Positions 26,878-34,587 of a stretch of 64,000 nt of DNA are shown here, one piece after another; position 1 is the stretch's first letter, and each line of letters opens with the position of its first letter. The stretch is from assembly GCA_015521735.1 (NCBI GenBank), contig WANQ01000010.1, forward strand, positions 1 through 64,000, given 5' to 3'. The notes beneath the pieces were generated by a model. The model was not told the origin of the DNA. It did no database searches and was given only the letters and a program-made list of their open reading frames with translations. Source of the stretch: Pyrodictiaceae archaeon (GTDB lineage: Archaea; Thermoproteota; Thermoprotei_A; Sulfolobales; WANQ01). A program made the translations under genes and the position numbers.

Positions 26878-27243
26878 ATGGATGAGTTCCTCAAATCCTT
26901 GTATGAGTACAATAGTATTGTGAGGAGGAAGGGCTATTATCTTAAGCCATACCATGTAGTGGTCCGTAAAACTAGAGGAGGAGTAAAGAAATACTATTAC
27001 TATGGCCGATACTGGTATAAGGTAAGGTATATGGGTAAGAAGGGTAAGACTAGTCTTGTCAAATGGGAGTATGTGGGTAAGAGTAAGCCTGAAGATAGCT
27101 TACCGGATCCTCCAAGTAATCCTTTGGAGGGGATAGTGTTTCTAGTAGAAGGAGAGGATGTGATATTAAGGGAGGAGGACTACTATAAGATTAAGGACTT
27201 ATTTAAGGGATTGAAAGTAAAGAAAATAGGTGTTCACGGCTAG
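26878..27243 (+). CDS. Basic Tyr-rich protein upstream of priL, unknown
   Basis: A 121-residue protein. Residues about 18-65 are dense in Tyr, Lys and Arg: KGYYLKPYHVVVRKTRGG, KKYYYYGRYWYKVRYMG and KTSLVKWEYVGKSK. This looks like a small beta domain that could bind nucleic acid; similar Tyr/Lys-rich beta hairpins occur in DNA-binding arms of recombinases, but I cannot name the family. The C-terminal half is acidic. ATG at 26878 is used here. The frame stays open upstream to a CTG at 26830 preceded by GGTGGAG, which would add a 16-residue helix (LALLRIINGRSRLIEA), so a longer form is possible. It precedes priL by 59 bp on the same strand. Confidence 0.7.
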   Translation: MDEFLKSLYEYNSIVRRKGYYLKPYHVVVRKTRGGVKKYYYYGRYWYKVRYMGKKGKTSLVKWEYVGKSKPEDSLPDPPSNPLEGIVFLVEGEDVILREEDYYKIKDLFKGLKVKKIGVHG

Positions 27244-27302
27244 CCACAACGTTTTTCACTCCACATGTAAAGCTACATGTATCTTAGAGGGCAACTAGAT
27301 CC

Positions 27303-28469
27303 TTGCCAGTATTCATAGACTATAAGAAGTATCCTATGCTGGTAGATATTAGGAGATATGTAGAGAGGAGATGGGCTCATGGTATAACGCTATTTGATGT
27401 ACTTAGCATGCTTGAGTCAACAGTTATGAAGCGTGCTGAGGAAAGAGTTCGTAGTGCTATACTTGAAGATTCAATTAGAGATCCAGGCCCCGACATAACC
27501 ATTGATACCGAAATACTCGCATACCATGTTAGCCTAGTTATAGTTAGTTCTATTAGAGATAAATGGCTCATGAACAGTTATGCAGTAAAAGAGGGCAAGA
27601 GAATATACTCTCACCTACTGAGAGAAGATGATAGGGTTATTGAGGCTATAGGTAGATATCTAGGTTTAAGAATAGATTATAACCCAGAAAAGCCAGCAAC
27701 TATACCCTATGCTTATTCTAAAGGACAAGTAACATACATGTACCTACCATATAGGATTTACTTCATAGACTATGTAAAGTATGCTAAGAGGTTACTAGGA
27801 GATCCTAAGTGGAAGCTTACAAACCAGTTCTTAAAGCAGGGCTACGTATACCTTGACAAGAAGATGGTTGCTAGGTTGTTAGAGGAAGTATTTGTGGAGA
27901 AAATATCTGAATCCATAAAACCCTTAGAAGAAGTACCAGCACCGCTAAAAGGGGTTGTTGAAAGACTAGTAAAGCTGTTGGAAGAGAAACGTGGAAAGAT
28001 TATACAGGAAAGCATTGAGAGAGGTAAAATACCTTCAGTAGACTTTAAAGAGGTGTTTAAAGACCTAGGCGGAATAGTAGACGTAGAACTCTTTCCTCCA
28101 TGTATTAAGTCTTTATATGATAGAGCACTCCGAGGCGATCATCTCAGCCATCACGAGAGATTTGCTTTAGCAACATTTTTGCTAAATATAGGAATGGATA
28201 TTGACTCTGTAGTCGACGTATTTAGGAATTCTCCTGACTTTAATGAAAAGATAGCTAGATACCAGGTTGAACACTTAGCAGGTCTTAGGGGTTCTAGGAA
28301 GAAGTACCTACCATATAATTGTGATACTATGCGTACTATAGGAATATGTTTAAGTGACTGTAATGTTAAGAACCCATTAGTGTACTATTGGAGACAGTTA
28401 AGGAGGAAGTATAAGGGTAAGGTTAAGAAGAAAAGAGAAGTTGAAGTAGAAGCAACAATTACTAGTTAA
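27303..28469 (+). CDS. priL: DNA primase large subunit PriL
   Basis: A 388-residue archaeal/eukaryotic-type primase regulatory subunit, which with PriS starts DNA chains with RNA primers. The N-terminal helical domain is followed by the C-terminal [4Fe-4S] domain: Cys in FPPCIKSLYDRAL, HHERFALATFLLNIGMD, and the Cys cluster YNCDTMRTIGICLSDC, giving four ligands. LAGLRGSRKKYLPYNC is typical of the family. The start is TTG at 27303. It overlaps the tail of the convergent gene at 28466 by 4 bp. PriS is not in the window. Confidence 0.95.
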   Translation: MPVFIDYKKYPMLVDIRRYVERRWAHGITLFDVLSMLESTVMKRAEERVRSAILEDSIRDPGPDITIDTEILAYHVSLVIVSSIRDKWLMNSYAVKEGKRIYSHLLREDDRVIEAIGRYLGLRIDYNPEKPATIPYAYSKGQVTYMYLPYRIYFIDYVKYAKRLLGDPKWKLTNQFLKQGYVYLDKKMVARLLEEVFVEKISESIKPLEEVPAPLKGVVERLVKLLEEKRGKIIQESIERGKIPSVDFKEVFKDLGGIVDVELFPPCIKSLYDRALRGDHLSHHERFALATFLLNIGMDIDSVVDVFRNSPDFNEKIARYQVEHLAGLRGSRKKYLPYNCDTMRTIGICLSDCNVKNPLVYYWRQLRRKYKGKVKKKREVEVEATITS

Positions 28470-28996
28470 ATAGTGAATGCTATCTTTTCATACCCACTCA
28501 GTTTATCGCCTTTCCTTACCCAGAACAATAGTATATTGCCATCACCTAGTACCTCGTATTCTGCTGCAACTTCAACCTCTACTATCTTAGATCGTGGCGG
28601 AAAGATCCAGTACACTTCGTAGTCGTATTCTGCTACTTCTGCTTCATACTTGTTTTCATAAGTGTTAACTCCTTTCCTAAACTTCCCCTTAAAGTATATT
28701 ATGAACGTAATGTAAGCTATTTCAGCAAAACCTCTATGTTCTATGCTAACAGATTTAACTATGGGTCTAACTTTTTCTCCATTGATTAATACTTCCTCCT
28801 CATCAAGATAGTATTGCATGTTTGCTGCTAACCTATTCATTTCCTCAACATAGTCCATTGGCCTATGCAATAGCTTTAGATAATAGTATTCAGGATCATA
28901 GTAGTCGTATATTATTATTTGGTTTATGTCACCTCTCCTAGATACTATGAAGAACCCTTGAGCATGTATGGGCTCTACTTTTGGTTTAGATTCCAT
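28466..28996 (-). CDS. Unknown 176-residue protein, Tyr/Glu-rich beta protein
   Basis: An acidic, aromatic-rich soluble protein (GFFIVSRRGDINQIIIYDYYD, AEYDYEVYWIFPPRSKIVEV, GDGNILLFWVRKGDKLSGY). It looks like a beta-sandwich or beta-barrel with no catalytic motif that I can name. It is convergent with priL (4 bp overlap) and divergent from the sRNA candidate at 29061; the palindromic TATA element near 29031 may serve both. The two downstream-strand neighbours at 29142 and 29646 are also unknown proteins on the same strand. Confidence 0.7.
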   Translation of the reverse strand: MESKPKVEPIHAQGFFIVSRRGDINQIIIYDYYDPEYYYLKLLHRPMDYVEEMNRLAANMQYYLDEEEVLINGEKVRPIVKSVSIEHRGFAEIAYITFIIYFKGKFRKGVNTYENKYEAEVAEYDYEVYWIFPPRSKIVEVEVAAEYEVLGDGNILLFWVRKGDKLSGYEKIAFTI

Positions 28997-29030
28997 AATT
29001 CTTTACCCCTAACCACTAGTAATGTATGGA

Positions 29031-29038
29031 TATATAAA
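29031..29038 (+). promoter_or_regulatory. TATA box of the C/D-box sRNA (possibly bidirectional)
   Basis: TATATAAA in the context GGATATATAAACT. Its centre is about 26 bp before 29061, exactly where transcription of the sRNA candidate should begin. On the other strand it reads as TTTATATATCC about 38 bp before the start at 28996, so it may serve both transcripts. Confidence 0.6.
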
Positions 29039-29060
29039 CTGGATGATACAACATAGATTA

Positions 29061-29117
29061 CGGGGTGACGAGGGGTAGCAAAGCTGAAAACTGATGAGCC
29101 CTGGTGTAGCTGACCGC
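29061..29117 (+). ncRNA. C/D-box sRNA, dual guide
   Basis: Box C GTGACGA (29065-29071, one mismatch to RTGATGA), a 12-nt guide (29072-29083), box D' CTGA (29084-29087), AAA spacer, box C' CTGATGA (29091-29097), a 12-nt guide (29098-29109) and box D CTGA (29110-29113). Spacing is exactly that of archaeal dual-guide 2'-O-methylation sRNAs, which assemble with L7Ae, Nop5 and fibrillarin. A TATA box sits 26 bp upstream of the predicted 5' end and a hairpin follows at 29125. The methylated position would pair with the fifth guide base upstream of each D box. Target identification needs the rRNA and tRNA sequences, which are not here. Confidence 0.78.
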
Positions 29118-29124
29118 CTACAAA

Positions 29125-29144
29125 TAAACATGTTTACATGTTTA
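29125..29144. terminator. Perfect 8-bp hairpin between convergent transcripts
   Basis: TAAACATG (29125-29132) and CATGTTTA (29137-29144) form a perfect stem with a TTTA loop. It lies between the 3' end of the sRNA on the plus strand and the stop codon (29142-29144) of the minus-strand gene, so it can act in both directions. Confidence 0.5.
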
Positions 29145-29579
29145 TAGGATGTATACTGTCACGCCGTCACCAGTATCTTCATAGTATACTTCTCGCCTAG
29201 TATTGACTTCAGCTGATAGAGCCTCTAAGCTTATGATAACATAGTTGTATAGGTATGCTCCAGGTGTTATTATCGTAAGGTATCCTGTAGAATTTATTCT
29301 TGTAACCCTTATCTCGAAGCCTCCAATGACTTCTACATCACCTAAGTCTATACGTGGTGGTGCCAACCCTGCTAATGGTTCATTGAAGTATACGTAAATG
29401 TACTTCCTTTTACCAGCAACTAAGTCCTCATAACCTCTGACTTTACCCTCTACTACAATGTCTCTAGGATGCAGTATTATCTTAGCATTAGCTGCAATTA
29501 CTTCTAGTTCACCGCCTCCAATCTCTACTCCTAAAGCCTTATTCTTAACCCAGCGTAGATACAATATGCTACCTTTCAT
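29142..29579 (-). CDS. Unknown 145-residue beta-rich protein
   Basis: A soluble protein made of predicted beta strands (GGGELEVIAANAKIILHPRD, RKYIYVYFNEPLAGLAPP, GYLTIITPGAYLYNYVIISL). No cysteines, membrane segments or known motif. It is on the same strand and 66 bp downstream of the gene at 29646-30365. Its stop codon is part of a hairpin shared with the sRNA 3' side. Function unknown. Confidence 0.7.
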   Translation of the reverse strand: MKGSILYLRWVKNKALGVEIGGGELEVIAANAKIILHPRDIVVEGKVRGYEDLVAGKRKYIYVYFNEPLAGLAPPRIDLGDVEVIGGFEIRVTRINSTGYLTIITPGAYLYNYVIISLEALSAEVNTRREVYYEDTGDGVTVYIL

Positions 29580-29645
29580 TAGATAGTCCTCATGAAATGA
29601 AAATTGAGTATAGCTTAAAAAACATTATCTAATAGTAGGAGGCTG

Positions 29646-30365
29646 TTAGGATTCCTCTCTACTCCATGCTTCAACTCTTTCAGCTTCCCTACCCTTAGCC
29701 TCCATTTCTACTTTTATTAGTGCTTCAATATCCTTGATTATGTCTTCTACTTCACTTGACTCAGCATGCCTTCCTACTCTCAACATTTCAACTATTTCTC
29801 TAGATACAGCTTGATCTATTTCACCCTCCTTATACTCTATTCTTCCTCTATCTATTACTACAGGTGATGGTTCTAGAACAGCACCGCGTACGATAGCTGC
29901 ACCATCTAGTGGTGTAACTATTATGACTCCTACTCTCTTTTCTCCAAGTTTAACCCAGTATATGTGGTCTCCAAGCTTAGTTGTTAACACCTTTTCAACA
30001 GTGTATTGTACTGCTCTAGAGAGTATCTCCTCTATTCTACTAACTATTTCCTCAACCTTAGAAGCTACTTCTTCATCTGGTATTCTCTTAAAAACCTCTA
30101 ATCTCAGCGTATCATACTTCCATTTAACTCTTCCATCTTCTACCTCGTAGTCTATCCTAGCACGTACTACATCTCCTTTATCAGTCTTCATCTTCTCCAC
30201 GAGGATATAGTATAGTACTCGGTTTAGTTCTCCTGCTGCTTTTGCTATTTCTTGTGGTGTTATTTCTCCTTGTTTTATCTTGTCTCTTAGTTGTGCAAAG
30301 AGTGTACGTCTAACCTTATCAGCATAAGCACCAGCAATAATCAAACCAGTACTAAGAGTAGGCAA
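29646..30365 (-). CDS. Archaeal unknown protein, DUF2258-like
   Basis: A 239-residue soluble protein starting MPTLSTGLIIAGAYADKVRR. This N-terminus and the length recall the crenarchaeal family DUF2258; that match is from memory and should be confirmed. The centre alternates beta and helix (LRLEVFKRIPDEEV, GDHIYWVKLGEKRVGVIIV) and the last 60 residues are a long charged helix likely to form a coiled coil. It is divergent from the Trm5-family gene, with AT elements for both in the 30366-30460 gap. Function unknown. Confidence 0.75.
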   Translation of the reverse strand: MPTLSTGLIIAGAYADKVRRTLFAQLRDKIKQGEITPQEIAKAAGELNRVLYYILVEKMKTDKGDVVRARIDYEVEDGRVKWKYDTLRLEVFKRIPDEEVASKVEEIVSRIEEILSRAVQYTVEKVLTTKLGDHIYWVKLGEKRVGVIIVTPLDGAAIVRGAVLEPSPVVIDRGRIEYKEGEIDQAVSREIVEMLRVGRHAESSEVEDIIKDIEALIKVEMEAKGREAERVEAWSREES

Positions 30366-30460
30366 GGAATCCCCCCGCTATCTATCTATGGTATATTATT
30401 GTTGAGGTTATATATAGGTATAACTCATAAGGATGACTGAAAAAGTATTGGTGAAGTACT

Positions 30461-31327
30461 ATGGGTAAACCTCTGCTTAGACGTATTGCTGAAGAAGTAT
30501 TGGGTGAAGAGAAGGCTAGGAATGTGTGGAAGAGAATAGAGATTATCGGTGATATAGCTGTAATAAGGAAGTCTTTTACCATAAGTGTTGACGAGTTAAA
30601 GCCTCTTGCTGAAAAACTACTACAAGTTATACCACATGTACGTAGTGTTTGGTGTGGTGTAAGCGAGGTTAAGGGGGAGTTTAGGGTAAGAGATTATGTG
30701 CATTTAGCTGGTGAGCCTAGAAGTGAAACAATTTACCGTGAACATGGGTGCTTGTTCAAACTCGATATACGTAAGGTATACATTTCTCCTAGGCTAAACT
30801 ATGAGCATAAGAGAATAGCGTTAAAGGTTAAGCCTGGCGAAGTAATAGTTAACATGTTTGCTGGCGTAGGCTTATTCTCGATAATTATTGCTAAGTACTC
30901 TAAGCCCAAAAAAGTGTACTCAATAGACATAAATCCTGATGCATATTACTACATGGTTGAAAATGTTAAGCTAAATAAAGTTGAAGAGATAGTAGAGCCC
31001 ATCTTAGGTGATGCCGCCTTAGTTATAAAAGATAGGTTAAGAAATGTTGCTGATAGAGTATTAATGCCTTTACCAGGCTTATCTTACGAGTACCTAGAGT
31101 ACGCGGTAATGGCTTTAAAGCCAGGATGGCCAAGGTATATCCATGTATACGACTTTACATTCGCAGGTCCAGGTGAAGACCCAGAGGAGAAAGTTAAGCA
31201 GAAATTTGCTGGTAAACTACGTGAAATAGTTCCAAGATACGAGATAGAGTTTTCACGTATTGTTAGAATGGTTGGGCCTAGAAGATACCAAGTTGTACTA
31301 GATATTGTTGTTGAAAAACCTCATTGA
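30461..31327 (+). CDS. Trm5-family tRNA-G37 methyltransferase (or Taw22/Taw2 relative)
   Basis: A 288-residue class I SAM-dependent enzyme of the Met-10+/Trm5 family. The SAM site is INMFAGVGLFSIIIAKYS, followed by VYSIDINPDAYYYMVENVKLN and LGDAALVI. Trm5 methylates N1 of G37 in tRNA; relatives Taw22 and Taw2 act in wyosine synthesis. The usual N-x-P motif that follows motif IV reads LMPLPGLSYEYL here, with Pro where Asn is common in Trm5, so exact activity is open. Taw3, another wyosine enzyme, is 1.2 kb away on the other strand. GGTTATATATAGG about 45 bp upstream is a strong TATA element. Confidence 0.85.
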   Translation: MGKPLLRRIAEEVLGEEKARNVWKRIEIIGDIAVIRKSFTISVDELKPLAEKLLQVIPHVRSVWCGVSEVKGEFRVRDYVHLAGEPRSETIYREHGCLFKLDIRKVYISPRLNYEHKRIALKVKPGEVIVNMFAGVGLFSIIIAKYSKPKKVYSIDINPDAYYYMVENVKLNKVEEIVEPILGDAALVIKDRLRNVADRVLMPLPGLSYEYLEYAVMALKPGWPRYIHVYDFTFAGPGEDPEEKVKQKFAGKLREIVPRYEIEFSRIVRMVGPRRYQVVLDIVVEKPH

Positions 31328-31333
31328 TGTATG

Positions 31334-32494
31334 TTAGCGTCTTCTTCTACTACGCCTCCTACGTTGTTCTTCTCCAGCTACCTCGTATACTCTAACGCCA
31401 ACACCCATTAACTTGGTCATAACAGAGTCAACGAATTTTACGTAGAAGCCCCTTTGACCTACAAATGCGCCAAATCCTTCAGTTCTAACCTTAACTGCTA
31501 GGTTAGGGCCAGCAAAGTCTACGTCTTCTATATGTTTATGTATCCAGCTTACTGGGTGAATAGCTCTTATAATGCCTTTAAAGTCTAGGGTTAATTCAAC
31601 TGCTCTTAACCTTAACTCAGTATCCTCTTCTATTTGGCTTATTCTCTCACCACCCTTACCAACGAGTCTACCTAGGTAGCCCTCCTTAACTATTATTAAC
31701 GCGTCTGGAACATTCTCACTGGTTATCTCATATCGTTTCTTCTCCTCAATGAACTCTACTACAGTAATTACGTCTGCATCTGGAGCGTATATTCTTGCTG
31801 CATCTATAACTCTCTTTTCAACATCATTTAATGGTCTATTCCTCATACGTGTCTCTATTAATAATCTTATTCCGCGTCTTGCGCCAGGTCTAACAATATC
31901 TTTGAGTCCTAGGTCTACTACTTTCGCCTTCTCTTCGCCTAACAGTACTTCTCTAATGACAGATATGCCTTCTACACCCATCTTAGGATCTCTTTGGAAT
32001 ACGGGATCACCTGCTACTATTAGCCTGCTATTGTATCCTATCCTCATCATGATCTCTATAGCACTTTCTGGCTGAACACTTTGTGCATCATCCAAGAATA
32101 TTATTGAGTCGTCGAAAGTTCTTCCACGTAAGTAATGTGTATCAGCGAAAACTACTCTTCCCTCACGTATTAGTTCTTCAACTTTGCCCCAATCTATGAA
32201 TCCGGACAATATGTCTTTAGCATATGCTGAGGCTATTTCCATGTACTGGGGTCCTGCTTCTACAGCTGTAATCTCCTTACCCGTTACAACATCTATTACT
32301 GGTCTTGATATAATGAATCTCTTATACTTTCCTTCAAGAACAGCATCTAAACCATAAAGTAGGCTGAATAAGCTCTTGCCAGTACCAGTGGGCCCAAACA
32401 AGCCTACTATATCGTATCCCTTGTTCTCAAGCGCCTCAAGCATTTCTTCTTGGCCAGGGCTTTGAGGCCTCAATTTATTTAATAGCTCACCCAT
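31334..32494 (-). CDS. PhoH-type ATPase with C-terminal KH domain
   Basis: A 386-residue protein. The PhoH P-loop is GLFGPTGTGKSLFSLLYG, followed by RFIISRPVIDV and Walker B SIIFLDDAQSVQPES, then IVAGDPVFQRDP. After about residue 250 there is a KH RNA-binding domain with IVKEGYLGRLVGKGGERIS, and a very basic C-terminus (RRRRSRRRR). PhoH proteins are helicase-like ATPases linked to RNA metabolism; the KH domain supports an RNA substrate. It converges with the Trm5-family gene, 6 bp between stops. Confidence 0.9.
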   Translation of the reverse strand: MGELLNKLRPQSPGQEEMLEALENKGYDIVGLFGPTGTGKSLFSLLYGLDAVLEGKYKRFIISRPVIDVVTGKEITAVEAGPQYMEIASAYAKDILSGFIDWGKVEELIREGRVVFADTHYLRGRTFDDSIIFLDDAQSVQPESAIEIMMRIGYNSRLIVAGDPVFQRDPKMGVEGISVIREVLLGEEKAKVVDLGLKDIVRPGARRGIRLLIETRMRNRPLNDVEKRVIDAARIYAPDADVITVVEFIEEKKRYEITSENVPDALIIVKEGYLGRLVGKGGERISQIEEDTELRLRAVELTLDFKGIIRAIHPVSWIHKHIEDVDFAGPNLAVKVRTEGFGAFVGQRGFYVKFVDSVMTKLMGVGVRVYEVAGEEQRRRRSRRRR

Positions 32495-32578
32495 ACTTTC
32501 ACCCTTATCTACTTCTAGCTACTCCTCTTCATAGGTGGAGAAATTAAGGGTAATTAAAGCTTATTTAGACTAGAAAAC

Positions 32579-33175
32579 CTATTTAATTGCATGTTTACGT
32601 AATACTTCTAATAACCGTTGAAGCCTTTTCTTACCTTCACTTAAAGCTTCATTTACTGCTTTCACAGCCTCTTGTAGACCTTGCTCATCCACTACTACCC
32701 TACTGCCCGTCTTCAATAGTATTGCTAGCCTTATCCCAGTTCTAAGCTCTACTAAATACCCCTTCCTCGACACACTCAACACACCACTATGCTTGAAGCC
32801 TGCTTCACGTGCAATACGTAGAATTCTTAGTGCTTCACGTGCTGTGAGAGCTACTACATGTATTATGGGGCCAGTAGCTATAAGCCATAACCTATATAGT
32901 ACGGGTTGATTAAGTAAACCTCTTATTTCTTCTAAGCTTATACTGCTATGTTTTTTGAATATTATTGTAGCATTTCTCCTCTCCCAAGGCATACGTGAAT
33001 CTACTAAAACAATTCTTCCACTACAACTACTAGTAGTATATGATTCAGGTCTTTTAAAGAACTCTAATAGAATGCCGAGTAAATCTTCATCTAAGTAACC
33101 TATCTCTAAATCCTCCCAAATCCTCCTATATGCTTCCTCACGTCTTTTCCTCCATAATTTTACGTCAACGGGCAC
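32579..33175 (-). CDS. taw3: tRNA wyosine methyltransferase Taw3 (TYW3 family)
   Basis: A 198-residue protein. Diagnostic TYW3 features are YLDEDLLGILLEFF, YTTSSCSGRIVLVDSRMP with the conserved SSCSGRI, and GFKHSGVLSVSRKGYLVEL. Taw3 is the SAM-dependent N4-methyltransferase of wybutosine-type hypermodification at G37 of tRNA-Phe. It lies between the membrane-arm operon and the PhoH-KH gene on the same strand; the Trm5-family gene nearby catalyses an earlier step in the same pathway in many archaea. Confidence 0.92.
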   Translation of the reverse strand: MPVDVKLWRKRREEAYRRIWEDLEIGYLDEDLLGILLEFFKRPESYTTSSCSGRIVLVDSRMPWERRNATIIFKKHSSISLEEIRGLLNQPVLYRLWLIATGPIIHVVALTAREALRILRIAREAGFKHSGVLSVSRKGYLVELRTGIRLAILLKTGSRVVVDEQGLQEAVKAVNEALSEGKKRLQRLLEVLRKHAIK

Positions 33176-33238
33176 TGCGAGCTTTCCCTAACCACTGTGC
33201 TACAAGTTAAGTTCTATGTTAAAGCTTAGGAGTACAGA

Positions 33239-34228
33239 TTATATGGGTATTATTGTTGCTAAGATTATTGCTATTATACTTACTGGTAACACGTATTTTA
33301 TCATGAACACTACCGCTTGTTCTATTCTAAGCCTAGCTGTGGAAGCTTTAATCCATGTGACTAAGAATACTATAACTAGGTACTTTACTATTAACGTTAG
33401 TATGCCTTGAATACTTGTTAGCGTGAAGGGTGCTGGACCTCCCAGGAACAGCCATACTATCAGTAGACTATATACAACTATTTCTACGTCATGTAATAGT
33501 GTTATGAATGCTAGCTTAGGTCCACTATACTCAGTAAATGGTCCTGCAACTATTTCTGTTTCAGCCTCAGGTATGTCAAAAGGTCTGAGCATTAATTTGC
33601 ATTGAAATGCTAATATGATACTATATAGTGCTAGTATTAATGGTATTACTGCTAATGGATTAGACCACAATGAAGCTACATTCATGCTTGCAGAGAATAA
33701 ACTGTAAGCTGGTGCAATACCAGTTCTAGTCGTAAGTACTACTGGTACGAGAATCGACAATAACCATATCGGTTCACATACTATTAGTAATGTCATATAC
33801 CTTGAAGTACCTATAGCTGTGAACGGATTAGGAGCCATGAATCCTAAAAGTATTAATGCTATGGGAGGCCATAGTGTAAGATATATCGCTAATATTATAT
33901 CGTTTTCAGCATATAGTGGATAGGGGGATATTGGTAGCATTGATAATAGTGCTATGAGCGAACCTACTGCTAGCGATAGCATTATTATAGGTTCTTTTTC
34001 TCGTGCTACTATGGTTGTTATGTCCTCCTTGAATAATAGCTTAAGGAAATCAGCTATTGGTTGGAGTATCCCACGAGGTCCTATAAATCTAGGGCCTATC
34101 CTATTCTGCATTCTAGCATATATTTTCCTGTAAAACCATTGTGTAAGCCATGTAGTTATAGCTATGAATATCAAGCCTGGTATAACGAACGCGTTTACTA
34201 TTATTGATAATACTTCGTTTAACACCAT
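33239..34228 (-). CDS. mbhM: NuoH/MbhM-like membrane-anchor subunit
   Basis: A 329-residue protein with about eight transmembrane segments. NuoH-family signatures are RMQNRIGPRFIGPRGILQPI near 38-58, the loop KEDITTIVAREKEPII, and LMLRPFDIPEAETEIVAGPFTEYSG. This subunit anchors the peripheral hydrogenase to the membrane and lines the proton/quinone-like cavity in complex I relatives. It ends the nine-gene membrane operon; the rest of the peripheral arm is encoded 20 kb away at 54.0-56.6 kb. The separation from the large and ferredoxin-like subunits is unusual relative to the Pyrococcus mbh operon. Confidence 0.93.
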   Translation of the reverse strand: MVLNEVLSIIVNAFVIPGLIFIAITTWLTQWFYRKIYARMQNRIGPRFIGPRGILQPIADFLKLLFKEDITTIVAREKEPIIMLSLAVGSLIALLSMLPISPYPLYAENDIILAIYLTLWPPIALILLGFMAPNPFTAIGTSRYMTLLIVCEPIWLLSILVPVVLTTRTGIAPAYSLFSASMNVASLWSNPLAVIPLILALYSIILAFQCKLMLRPFDIPEAETEIVAGPFTEYSGPKLAFITLLHDVEIVVYSLLIVWLFLGGPAPFTLTSIQGILTLIVKYLVIVFLVTWIKASTARLRIEQAVVFMIKYVLPVSIIAIILATIIPI

Positions 34229-34234
34229 CTATAA

Positions 34235-34582
34235 TCACCCAAAGACTCCTATCAATGATAAAGCTATTAGTACTATAACAATTACAACAAGAAATATTAT
34301 CATGAGAGAGAACCAATCACCAAGTACTCCAGTATGTATTTTTTCACGTAGTATCATGTATAGTTTATTGAATACCTTAGAGACTACTGACCAATAGAGA
34401 CCTCTAGAACCAACGCTTACTTGCTCTCTAGTTAACTCCTCACCACATCCATATGGCTGGAACTTGTATTTAGCCTTAATAATCCCTCTATGCTTTCTAA
34501 CGTAAATGTAAGTCGAATACAGTGACAATGCCACCAATATCATAATTACCGTTAATTTTATCATTACTATTAAAACATTCAT
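34235..34582 (-). CDS. MbhI-like linker membrane subunit
   Basis: A 115-residue protein with one N-terminal transmembrane helix (about 5-24), a hydrophilic middle with YKFQPYGCGEEL, and a second helix (about 90-113). It sits between the MnhD-like and NuoH-like genes, the position of MbhI in Pyrococcus furiosus, a subunit that joins the antiporter-like and hydrogenase modules. The PYGCGE segment also recalls the NuoA loop. Assignment rests on position, size and topology. Confidence 0.6.
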   Translation of the reverse strand: MNVLIVMIKLTVIMILVALSLYSTYIYVRKHRGIIKAKYKFQPYGCGEELTREQVSVGSRGLYWSVVSKVFNKLYMILREKIHTGVLGDWFSLMIIFLVVIVIVLIALSLIGVFG

Positions 34583-34587
34583 TTACA

